8,245 nt of DNA from Clostridiales bacterium (GTDB taxonomy: Bacteria > Bacillota > Clostridia > Christensenellales > CAG-138). This document shows positions 1 through 6,136 of the stretch, piece after piece. The translations under genes were made by a program, and so were the position numbers. Every line of letters starts with the position of its first letter. Position 1 is the stretch's first letter. The stretch lies in NCBI GenBank assembly GCA_031270585.1, contig JAISXK010000107.1, positions 1 to 8,245 on the forward strand. The letters are read 5' to 3'. The notes beneath the pieces were generated by a model. The model searched no databases. It was not told the DNA's origin and was given only the letters and a program-made list of their open reading frames with translations.

Positions 1-486
1 CTGGATGGTTTGGCGTCCGGCGTAACGCTTACCTATTCGATTACGATGTCTATTATATTCCTGCTGCTATCTTCCGCAAAGCTTACTGCGGGGCGGCAAT
101 ACCACAGCGTAAACCTCGAGGGGATGGCGGTGTTTGCAGCGTCCGTAACGGGCGCCTGCCTTGGGTTTTTACGATATAATTCTTACCCGGCGCGTGTGTT
201 CATGGGTGATACGGGCGCGCTGGCACTCGGCGGAGCGGTGGGCATGATGGCGCTCACAAGCCGCGCGGCGCTGCTCTTGCCCATTATGGGTATTTGTTTT
301 GTGGCGTCGGCGGTCAGCGTGATCATACAGGTGGGCTCATACAAGCTGCGGAAAAAGCGCGTATTTAAGATGGCGCCTTTGCACCATCACTTTGAGCTCA
401 AAGGCATACCCGAAACAAAAATAGTTACAATGTATATGATTGTAACCGCAGTGGCGTGTATGTTGTGCCTGCTGGCATTTGTTTAG
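1..486 (+). CDS. mraY: Phospho-N-acetylmuramoyl-pentapeptide-transferase, C-terminal part (5' end outside window)
   Basis: MraY is an integral membrane enzyme. It transfers phospho-MurNAc-pentapeptide from UDP to undecaprenyl phosphate, making lipid I. The reading frame is open from base 1, so 161 C-terminal residues are visible, roughly half of a usual MraY of about 320. The fragment begins in the family's 'GLDGLA' loop (LDGLASG). It then shows VFMGDTGALALGG at residues 66-78, where D70 matches the conserved catalytic-site aspartate, and the MraY hallmark PLHHHFELKG at 126-135. Several hydrophobic segments alternate with these loops, as expected for the last membrane helices. The gene ends at TAG 484-486 and is followed by an unusually structured 218-bp gap before murD, the next step in many dcw clusters. 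The family call is secure; only the 5' end is missing. Confidence 0.97.
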   Translation: MDGLASGVTLTYSITMSIIFLLLSSAKLTAGRQYHSVNLEGMAVFAASVTGACLGFLRYNSYPARVFMGDTGALALGGAVGMMALTSRAALLLPIMGICFVASAVSVIIQVGSYKLRKKRVFKMAPLHHHFELKGIPETKIVTMYMIVTAVACMLCLLAFV

Positions 487-494
487 ACTCCAAG

Positions 495-621
495 CCGTTC
501 CGGGCGGGTTCCATTTCAACGATTCTTGTTGGCGCTTGGCGTAGGAGTGGAACGGTCGGGTGTTTGAGGGAGGGCAGCGGCTCTACTGCCTCAAACATCT
601 GCCGCCCAGAACGGATTTTTT
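495..621 (+). promoter_or_regulatory. Highly structured intercistronic RNA element with terminal U-tract (possible terminator, attenuator or ncRNA)
   Basis: Hand pairing gives a compact three-way junction. P1 is 495-507 with 602-614, 12 of 13 pairs, with one C·A mismatch (501/608). P2 is 508-517 with 544-553, 10 pairs including two G·U. P3 is 557-569 with 589-601, 13 pairs including two G·U. Only bases 554-556 are unpaired at the junction. P3 can add a short inner helix, 575-577 with 586-588. P1 is followed at once by A and six Ts (616-621), as in an intrinsic terminator. The element starts 8 bases after the mraY stop. An alternative helix, 495-501 with 549-555 (7 perfect pairs), would break both P1 and P2. 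I recognise no known riboswitch, T-box or ribozyme core. It could be a multibranched mraY terminator, an attenuator of murD, or an imperfect-palindrome interspersed repeat. The foldability is seen directly; the function is inferred. Confidence 0.6.
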
Positions 622-640
622 AATTATACTGTAAAAACGA

Positions 641-677
641 TACAATAAACAGTGCTTTTGCGCAAAAATATTACAAT
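641..677 (+). promoter_or_regulatory. Possible murD promoter region with a 12-bp palindrome (weak)
   Basis: Two TACAAT hexamers resembling a sigma-A -10 box lie at 641-646 and 672-677 in an AT-rich stretch between the structured element and murD. Neither has a good -35 at 16-18 bp: TTTTAA at 618-623 is the best for the first, and nothing convincing serves the second. Between them is the perfect palindrome TTTTGCGCAAAA (656-667), which could be a protein-binding site or chance. A promoter here would make sense if the element at 495-621 terminates mraY transcription. Evidence is sequence resemblance only. Confidence 0.3.
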
Positions 678-704
678 TTCCACCGAAAGGGCGGTATAGG
701 ACGA

Positions 705-2054
705 TTGAAAACGGCGATGATTGTGGGTATGGCGCGTTCGGGCGTGGCCAGCGCAAAGCTGCTGAGCCAAAATGGCTGGCGCATAGTGCTCAACGACACC
801 CGCGAACAAATTGAAGGCTTGCGGCAGGCGCTTGAAGGCGTTTCCTACACCGCCGCGCTGGGAGAAGACCCCATCCGTCTCCTGGATGGGGTATGTATGC
901 TGGTGCTAAGTCCCGGCGTATCGATGTTTCAGCCCTTTGTGGAAGAAGCCAGAAGCAGGGGTATCGAGGTGATAGGCGAAACGGAGTTGGGCTACCGTTA
1001 TGCCAAGGCTGAATTTGTGTGCATCACGGGCACAAACGGCAAAACCACCTGCACGGCGCTTGCGGGCGAGGTGGTAAAGCGCACCGGCAGGCACACGTTT
1101 GTGCTGGGCAATATCGGCACGCCCATAACCGAACAGGCAGACCAGACGCGGCCCGGCGATATCGTGGTGGCGGAAACCGCCGCCCTGCAGTTGGAAGGAA
1201 ACGAGAAGTTCCACGCGCATGTGGCTGCGGTTACGAACGTCACCGAGGATCATCTTGATCGCTTTCTCACCATGGATTACTACATCGCCTGCAAAAAGAA
1301 GATATTCCTCAACCAGACGCGAGAGGATTATGCCATACTGAATTACGACGACCCCATTACGCGCGGCATGGCCGGCGATACGAGGGCGCAGGCGCTATAC
1401 TTCTCGCGTAAAGCAATCCCGGCACAGGGCGTATATTTGCGGGACGGCATTATAAAATACAGCTGGCGGGGCCGGGAGGGCGTCCTTTTCCCCGCGCATA
1501 AGCTTTTGATACCCGGCGCGCACAACATAGAAAACGCCATGCTCGCTGCGGCGGTAGGTTTGGTGGAAGGCGTGGCGGACACGGATATTGCCGATGTGCT
1601 GACGCGTTTTGCGGGCGTGGAGCACCGCATAGAATATGTCTGCGAAAAAAAAGGCGTGCGCTATTTTAACGACAGCAAGGGAACAAATCCCGATTCCACC
1701 TTTATGGCGGTAACGGCTATGAGCGCGCCTACCGTGCTGATATTGGGCGGGTATGATAAGCACAGTTCGTTTGATAAGCTTTTTGCCTACATCAAACAAT
1801 CAAACAAAATCAAAGATGTCGTGATATTGGGCGAAACGGCGGATAAGCTGAAGGATGCCGCGCGAGAGGCCGGTTTTAGCGCCGTACACCTCTCGGAAAG
1901 GGGCTTTAGGGATGCGGTTGTGATGGCGCGCGATTTGACGCGGCCCGGAGACGCGGTGCTGCTCTCTCCCGCGTGCGCAAGTTGGGATATGTTTGAAAAC
2001 TTTGAAGAGCGCGGCAGGGTATTTAAAACGATTGTAAACGGGTTTGAGGGATAA
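705..2054 (+). CDS. murD: UDP-N-acetylmuramoylalanine--D-glutamate ligase
   Basis: MurD is a cytoplasmic ATP-dependent ligase that adds D-Glu to UDP-MurNAc-L-Ala. The 449 residues match the family length. An N-terminal Rossmann-like UDP-binding domain opens with MIVGMARSG. The central ATPase domain has the P-loop GTNGKTT at 109-115, the NVTEDHLDRF block around H183, and K197 in the position of the carbamylated lysine. The C-terminal domain carries HRIE, FNDSKGTNPD and LLSPACASWDMFENFEERG. The usual E-x-SSFQLE block reads ETAALQLE (147-154), so both serines are alanine. The TTG at 705 is preferred because the in-frame ATG at 717 would cut into the first beta strand. Its ribosome site is poor: AGGA at 698-701 is too close and AAAGGG at 686-691 rather far, so the start stays uncertain. 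The stop is TAA, 56 bases before ftsW. Confidence 0.95.
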   Translation: MKTAMIVGMARSGVASAKLLSQNGWRIVLNDTREQIEGLRQALEGVSYTAALGEDPIRLLDGVCMLVLSPGVSMFQPFVEEARSRGIEVIGETELGYRYAKAEFVCITGTNGKTTCTALAGEVVKRTGRHTFVLGNIGTPITEQADQTRPGDIVVAETAALQLEGNEKFHAHVAAVTNVTEDHLDRFLTMDYYIACKKKIFLNQTREDYAILNYDDPITRGMAGDTRAQALYFSRKAIPAQGVYLRDGIIKYSWRGREGVLFPAHKLLIPGAHNIENAMLAAAVGLVEGVADTDIADVLTRFAGVEHRIEYVCEKKGVRYFNDSKGTNPDSTFMAVTAMSAPTVLILGGYDKHSSFDKLFAYIKQSNKIKDVVILGETADKLKDAAREAGFSAVHLSERGFRDAVVMARDLTRPGDAVLLSPACASWDMFENFEERGRVFKTIVNGFEG

Positions 2055-2097
2055 AGCCTATGCGCCTGGCATAGTATGAAAAGCGGCGTATTTTGTT

Positions 2098-2103
2098 GAA
2101 AGG
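2098..2103 (+). promoter_or_regulatory. Ribosome binding site that fixes the ftsW start
   Basis: GAAAGG lies 7 bases before ATG 2111. TTG codons further upstream (2093, 2096) are in frame but overlap or precede this site, so they are unlikely starts. The short hairpin at 2058-2074 just upstream has no U-tract. Confidence 0.7.
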
Positions 2104-2110
2104 CCGAGAT

Positions 2111-3250
2111 ATGGAAACCATAGACGCGAAAAAAAACAGGATAAGAGAAGGGACGAAAGTAAAGCCCGGCAAGATGGATTTTCCCATATTCATCGTCGTG
2201 TTGGCGCTTTGCGCCATAGGGCTTGTGATGGTGTTTTCGGCAAGCTATTATTCCGCTGCGGATAAAATGCAGGACGGGTTGTATTTTGTGCGTAAGCAGG
2301 GCCTGTATTTGCTCGTGTCACTGCCCATCATGCTGCTGTTTACCAGAGTGGATTACCACGTGATGGAGCGCTTCAGGCTGCCCATATTGCTGGTATCCAT
2401 CGTACTGCTCGTGGCGGTGCTCCTTATAGGCGAGGAGGCAAACGGCGCTACCCGCTGGCTGGTGCTCAAGGGGTTGAGCGTACAGCCCTCCGAGGTGGCG
2501 AAGTTCGGGCTGATTATCTACATGAGCGCCTTTATGTCTAAAAAGCAGCATTTGATGAAGAGCTTCTTAAAGGGCGTCGTCCCTATGCTGTGCGTCATGG
2601 TGGTGATATGCGGGTTGGTTATGCTGCAGCCTAATATGTCTATGGCGGTCATCATCGGTATGATGGGCATTATCATGCTGTTCGCGGGCGGGGCGGATTA
2701 TAAGCATGTGGCGCTCCTGATACTATGCGGCATCGGCGCGTTTGTGCTGCTGGCCATCATCGCGCCCTACCGCATGGCGCGCCTGGCTTCCTTCACAGAC
2801 CCCTGGCAAGACCCAAAGGGCGACGGCCATCAGCTCATACAATCCCTTTACGCGCTTGGATCGGGGGGAATATTCGGGCGGGGGCTCAACAATTCCCGCC
2901 AAAAGCTTTTATACCTGACCTATGGCGAGAGCGATTTTGTTTACGCCATCGTGGGCGAGGAGCTTGGATTTATAGGCGCCGGTATCATATTGCTGCTGTA
3001 CGCGTTTGTGGTATACCGCGGCATGCGCGTTGCGCTGCGCTGCAAAGACCGCTTCGGAAGCATGCTGGCGGCCGGCATCACCAATGTATTTGCCCTGCAG
3101 GTGCTTGTAAACGTGGGGGTTGTTACGGGCGTTATGCCCACCACCGGCCAGGCGCTGCCCTTTATCAGCGCCGGCGGCAGCTCGCTATTGATATTTTTAA
3201 GCGCCATGGGCGTATTGCTGAATATATCGCGCCATGTGAACGATATGTAG
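2111..3250 (+). CDS. ftsW: SEDS-family peptidoglycan glycosyltransferase FtsW/SpoVE
   Basis: This is a polytopic membrane protein of the SEDS family, which polymerises lipid II into glycan strands with a partner class B penicillin-binding protein at the septum (SpoVE does this in sporulation). It has 379 residues from ATG 2111, the usual family length. A short basic cytoplasmic N-terminus (about 1-21) precedes some ten hydrophobic segments. SEDS landmarks are NGATRW at 111-116, QPSE at 125-128, LQPNMSMA near 162-169, the extracellular loop GESDFVYAIVGEELG whose D275 matches the essential SEDS aspartate, and LPFISAGGSS near 349-358. The SYGG of many FtsW proteins reads SAGG here. It follows murD by 56 bases and precedes murA; the murG often found next is absent. 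FtsW and SpoVE cannot be separated on this sequence alone; RodA is less likely given the dcw context. Confidence 0.93.
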   Translation: METIDAKKNRIREGTKVKPGKMDFPIFIVVLALCAIGLVMVFSASYYSAADKMQDGLYFVRKQGLYLLVSLPIMLLFTRVDYHVMERFRLPILLVSIVLLVAVLLIGEEANGATRWLVLKGLSVQPSEVAKFGLIIYMSAFMSKKQHLMKSFLKGVVPMLCVMVVICGLVMLQPNMSMAVIIGMMGIIMLFAGGADYKHVALLILCGIGAFVLLAIIAPYRMARLASFTDPWQDPKGDGHQLIQSLYALGSGGIFGRGLNNSRQKLLYLTYGESDFVYAIVGEELGFIGAGIILLLYAFVVYRGMRVALRCKDRFGSMLAAGITNVFALQVLVNVGVVTGVMPTTGQALPFISAGGSSLLIFLSAMGVLLNISRHVNDM

Positions 3251-3256
3251 AGCGCT

Positions 3257-3298
3257 CTGCGGCTTGGCGCGGGTGCGCGAGCCGCGGGTGACGTTTTT
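3257..3298 (+). terminator. GC-rich hairpin with trailing T-run after ftsW (weak terminator or attenuator)
   Basis: GCGGCT at 3259-3264 pairs with AGCCGC at 3280-3285. An inner GCGC/GCGC helix (3267-3270 with 3275-3278) closes on a GGGT loop, and the outer side adds a U·G and a C-G pair. Five Ts follow at 3294-3298, but about six bases separate them from the stem, so termination would be weak or partial. It starts a few bases after the ftsW stop codon and sits in the murA leader, so it could reduce read-through into murA. Confidence 0.4.
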
Positions 3299-3299
3299 C

Positions 3300-3343
3300 C
3301 TTCCGGATGCATAAGATGAAATTGTTCCCATGCCATCCGGAGG
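3300..3343 (+). promoter_or_regulatory. Hairpin that sequesters the murA ribosome binding site
   Basis: Bases 3300-3312 pair with 3330-3343: 13 pairs with one U·G and one bulged C (3333), around a 17-nt loop. The 3' arm contains the whole GGAGG core (3339-3343) of the murA ribosome site, GGAGGTGA at 3339-3346. That site lies 6 bases before ATG 3353. The hairpin would block ribosome access unless melted or displaced, which suggests translational control of murA. The pairing is seen directly; regulation is inferred. Confidence 0.55.
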
Positions 3344-3352
3344 TGAAGGTTG

Positions 3353-4609
3353 ATGTCCGTAATAAAAGTGGCGGGCGGGGCGCCGCTTCATGGCGAGCTG
3401 TATGTGCCCGGCGCAAAGAATGCCGCGCTGCCGATTATGGCGGCGTCGTTGCTTTCCAAAGGGCCCGTGCGTTTGGCGGGTTGCCCGCGGCTGAGCGATG
3501 TGAAAAACATGATTACGCTGATGCGCGCGCTGGGGTGCGTTATCCGCTGGGACGACGATGTGCTGGAGATAGACCCGCGCCAGGCGCAGTTTTACGAATT
3601 GCCGGAGCAGTTGAGCAAAACGCTGCGCTCCTCCATATTTTTATTGGGGCCTATGGTAGCTAGGTTTAAAAGGGCTGTGGCTACGTTTCCGGGGGGCTGC
3701 GACATTGGGTTGAGGCCCATTGATCTGCATGTGTCGGCGTTGCGCGCGCTGGGGGTAAAGATTGAAGAAGAGCACGGCGTCATCAACTGCCGGGGCGCGA
3801 ACTTAAAGGGCGCGCATATTTACCTGGATTACCCCAGCGTGGGCGCCACCGAAAACGCCATGATGGCGGCGCTGGCCGCCAAGGGGGATACCGTAATACA
3901 TAACACCGCGCGCGAGCCGGAGATAGCGGATCTGCAGCTGTTTTTGCAAAAGCTTGGGTATACCGTGCGGGGGGCCGGCAGTTCCGCCGTGCATATTACG
4001 GGATCGAAATGCGCGCAAACCTGCGAGCACCGCATCATTGCGGATCGGATCGTGGCGGGCACCTACCTGTGCGGCGCCGCAATGACCGGCGGGGACGTTA
4101 CCATGCGGGGCATCGCCCCTGAGCAGATGGGCAGCGTGATTGGCAAACTGCGTGAATGCGGCTGTACTGTGCGGCAGGGCGACGCGTATGTGCGTGTGCG
4201 CGGCCCCAAACGGCCGGGTGAGATCAAACGCGTTGAAACCATGCCGTATCCGGGCTTCCCTACAGATATGCAGGCGCAATTTTTTGCCCTGTGCAGCGTG
4301 GCGCAAGGCGTCAGCATGATTGTGGAAAACGTGTTTGAAAACCGCTACAGGCATGCGGCGGAGCTGGCGCGCATGGGTGGCGTGAGCGCCGTAAACGGAA
4401 GAATAGCCGTGATACGCGGAGTGGATCGGCTGATGGGCGCCAGCGTAACGGCATGGGATTTGCGCGGCGGCGCGGCGCTGGTGCTGGCGGGCCTGCGTGC
4501 CGAAGGGGAAACAACCGTATGCGGCGTGCGGCATATCGACAGGGGCTATGCGTGTATTGAGGATGATTTAAAGAGCCTTGGCGCGCAGATTTGCAGAGCG
4601 GAAGGGTAA
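3353..4609 (+). CDS. murA: UDP-N-acetylglucosamine 1-carboxyvinyltransferase
   Basis: MurA is a cytoplasmic enzyme that transfers enolpyruvate from PEP to UDP-GlcNAc, the first committed step of peptidoglycan synthesis. It has 418 residues, the family length, with the two-lobed EPSP-synthase-type fold. Active-site residues align well with the E. coli numbering: K22 and N23 in PGAKNAALP, the catalytic C116 in FPGGCDIG (C115 in E. coli, the fosfomycin target), R121 in the adjoining LRPIDLH, D305 in GFPTDMQAQF, R371 in DLRGG and R397 in HIDRGY. With cysteine rather than aspartate at 116, the fosfomycin-sensitive form is expected. ATG 3353 sits 6 bases after an excellent GGAGGTGA; the TTG at 3350 is too close. 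The gene occupies the slot after ftsW where murG is often found. Firmicutes often have two MurA paralogues, and which this is cannot be told from the window. Confidence 0.97.
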   Translation: MSVIKVAGGAPLHGELYVPGAKNAALPIMAASLLSKGPVRLAGCPRLSDVKNMITLMRALGCVIRWDDDVLEIDPRQAQFYELPEQLSKTLRSSIFLLGPMVARFKRAVATFPGGCDIGLRPIDLHVSALRALGVKIEEEHGVINCRGANLKGAHIYLDYPSVGATENAMMAALAAKGDTVIHNTAREPEIADLQLFLQKLGYTVRGAGSSAVHITGSKCAQTCEHRIIADRIVAGTYLCGAAMTGGDVTMRGIAPEQMGSVIGKLRECGCTVRQGDAYVRVRGPKRPGEIKRVETMPYPGFPTDMQAQFFALCSVAQGVSMIVENVFENRYRHAAELARMGGVSAVNGRIAVIRGVDRLMGASVTAWDLRGGAALVLAGLRAEGETTVCGVRHIDRGYACIEDDLKSLGAQICRAEG

Positions 4610-4616
4610 GGGGAAG
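4608..4616 (+). promoter_or_regulatory. Ribosome binding site supporting the ftsQ start
   Basis: AAGGGGAAG overlaps the murA TAA stop and lies 6 to 9 bases before ATG 4623, favouring this ATG over the in-frame TTG at 4578 inside murA. Translational coupling with murA is likely. Confidence 0.6.
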
Positions 4617-4622
4617 AGCGGC

Positions 4623-5933
4623 ATGACCGGTCAAGGCGGCAAGAAAGGCGGTACGGGCCCGCGCGACGAGCGGGTTTACGCGCCCACCCATCGCGCCGCC
4701 ACAAGCGCGTATGGGGCGGACAGGCCCGCGCGCGCTGCTGCCGCGCAAGGCGCCGCCGGTATAAAGAAAAAGCGCACGCAATCTTCGGCGCAAGCTCACG
4801 CCCCCGTCCCGTCACGCGAAACCCCCGCGCAAACGCGGCGCGCAGCCGCCAAGGCGGCCGGCGGGTCAACGCGGATAGCGGCCGGTGAAGCGCGGCAGCC
4901 GTCAGCACGGCAGCCGCAAACGCAGCCGTCGCCCGCGCGGGGGTCAAACGATATTTCGCGCGAGGCGTACTTGCTGGAGCAATACAGGGTGGAACGGCGG
5001 GCGAAAGCAAAGAAAAGCGGATCCCGGCCGCCTCAAGGTTATGATACCATACACCGCCTGGAGCCTCTGGAAAAGCCGAAGGAGAAGCGGAAAAAAGCCG
5101 GCAAAAAAAAAGAACCCATGCCGCGAAAAAGGCTCCTGTCCATTTTGATAACGGTTGTGGCGTTGTCCGGCGCGCTCGCGGCGTTCTACTTTGTGTTTTT
5201 GCTGGAGGATATCGTCGTTGATGGAAACAACCAATATTCCGACGAGAGCGTAGCGTCGCTTTCGGGCCTTGTTACGGGCAGGCATCTATATCTGTTAGAC
5301 CTTAAAAAATGTCGGGAACAGATAGAGTCCGAACCCTATATAGATGTGCTTGAGGTTTGGCGCGAGTTGCCGCGCACCGTGCACATTACCATGCGCGAGC
5401 GCGAGGAAGCGGCGGCCATCAAGGTATCCGGCCGCGATGTCGTCATAGATATAGACGGACATGTGCTGGCCATTACCGATGGTGCGGATAAGGCGGATCT
5501 GCTACAGGTTTACGGCATATCGCGGCTGGGCTTTCAGGTAAACCAAAACCTTTTCGCCAACAGTGACTTGCAGGTGCAATCGCTGCTGCTGATATTGGAG
5601 CAGCTGCGGCAAAACGATATGCTGCGCGATGTGCAAAGCGTGGATCTGGCCAACCCCCTGCGCATCACCATGCTCACTGCGGAGGGTCTCGCCGTGGTGC
5701 TGGGGGAATCCGGAAACATGCAAGAAAAGATGCGCCTCTTTAAAGAGACGCTGCCCTCGCTGCGCGCGGGCGGCAACAGCAGCGGCACACTGAATGTCAA
5801 CGTGAAGGGCGGGCCGGTATACACGCCGCCCGGCGTTACTCCCGTTGAAAAGCCTGATGACGCGGAAAATCCCAGCGGCACATCCGTGCCGCCGGCCACG
5901 CCCACGCAGGCCACGCCCACGGCATACAGGTAA
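4623..5933 (+). CDS. ftsQ: Cell division protein FtsQ/DivIB with a long basic cytoplasmic tail
   Basis: FtsQ/DivIB is a bitopic membrane protein that links early and late divisome parts through FtsL and FtsB/DivIC. The 436 residues from ATG 4623 divide into four parts. Residues 1-170 form a low-complexity tail rich in Ala, Arg, Lys, Pro and Gln, ending in a strongly basic run (151-170). One membrane helix spans about 171-193. An extracytoplasmic POTRA domain (about 194-265) has VVDGNNQYS, the YIDVLEVWRELPRTVHI stretch and the closing REREEAAA. A beta domain follows to about 399. The C-terminal tail (400-436) is Pro/Thr-rich with an ATPTQATPT repeat. B. subtilis DivIB has a much shorter cytoplasmic part, so the tail is notable. 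The gene follows murA by 13 bases and is probably co-transcribed. The POTRA match and the position before ftsA-ftsZ support the call. Confidence 0.9.
   Translation: MTGQGGKKGGTGPRDERVYAPTHRAATSAYGADRPARAAAAQGAAGIKKKRTQSSAQAHAPVPSRETPAQTRRAAAKAAGGSTRIAAGEARQPSARQPQTQPSPARGSNDISREAYLLEQYRVERRAKAKKSGSRPPQGYDTIHRLEPLEKPKEKRKKAGKKKEPMPRKRLLSILITVVALSGALAAFYFVFLLEDIVVDGNNQYSDESVASLSGLVTGRHLYLLDLKKCREQIESEPYIDVLEVWRELPRTVHITMREREEAAAIKVSGRDVVIDIDGHVLAITDGADKADLLQVYGISRLGFQVNQNLFANSDLQVQSLLLILEQLRQNDMLRDVQSVDLANPLRITMLTAEGLAVVLGESGNMQEKMRLFKETLPSLRAGGNSSGTLNVNVKGGPVYTPPGVTPVEKPDDAENPSGTSVPPATPTQATPTAYR
5894..5921 (+). repeat. Short 15-bp-period tandem repeat in the ftsQ 3' end
   Basis: GGCCACGCCCACG occurs at 5894-5906 and again at 5909-5921, exactly 15 bp apart. 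It encodes the ATPTQ-ATPTA units of the Pro/Thr-rich C-terminal tail and keeps the frame. Confidence 0.8.
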
Positions 5934-6004
5934 AACAAAGTCGTCTGTGGGCAATGCCGCGCGCAAAAAGAAAAAGAAAATATGCGGAACATTTTGTGCT
6001 TTTG

Positions 6005-6047
6005 TTGCGCTGTACACACTAAATATGGTATATTAACTGTAATATAC
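6005..6047 (+). promoter_or_regulatory. Candidate promoter for ftsA-ftsZ with overlapping inverted repeat
   Basis: An extended -10, TGG-TATATT (6026-6034), lies 18 bp after a weak -35 TTGCGC (6005-6010); an A-rich tract (5965-5980) is upstream. The -10 lies inside a perfect inverted repeat, GTATATTA (6028-6035) and TAATATAC (6040-6047) with a 4-base spacer, so a DNA-binding regulator could occlude it. The rest of the 5934-6136 gap holds no gene I can support and no convincing terminator. The promoter is a sequence-match inference. Confidence 0.4.
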
Positions 6048-6123
6048 TCGTTATATATGCGCGCGCGATTGCATGTGTTGCGGGGAAGCGTGCGGCCGGA
6101 TAGTTCTTTGCTGTTATACGAGT

Positions 6124-6130
6124 GGGAGGA
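6124..6130 (+). promoter_or_regulatory. Ribosome binding site that points to a TTG start for ftsA
   Basis: GGGAGGA ends directly against ATG 6131, leaving no spacing for that codon. It is 6 bases before the in-frame TTG 6137, so TTG is the likely start. Confidence 0.75.
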
Positions 6131-6136
6131 ATGATT

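Noticed and set aside
487..704. tRNA or ribozyme in the mraY-murD gap
   Set aside because: No T-loop GGTTCRA pattern, no CCA-type acceptor layout and no hammerhead core were found in the three-way junction.
2058..2074. Hairpin CTATGC/GCATAG between murD and ftsW
   Set aside because: Six-pair stem with no following T-run, so it is not a convincing terminator, and it does not mask the ftsW ribosome site.
3803..4534. Minus-strand open frame of about 243 codons opposite murA
   Set aside because: Shadow of murA: low-complexity His/Arg/Ala-rich translation and no ribosome site or family motif seen.
4860..4930. Repetitive GC-rich stretch with recurring GGCAGCCG-like units in the ftsQ 5' part
   Set aside because: Units are irregular in spacing and are explained by the Ala/Arg/Gln/Pro-rich codons of the low-complexity tail; not a CRISPR or ordered repeat.
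5845..6036. Plus-strand 63-codon frame running from ftsQ into the gap
   Set aside because: Starts inside ftsQ in another frame, with a repetitive Arg/Pro translation and no ribosome site.
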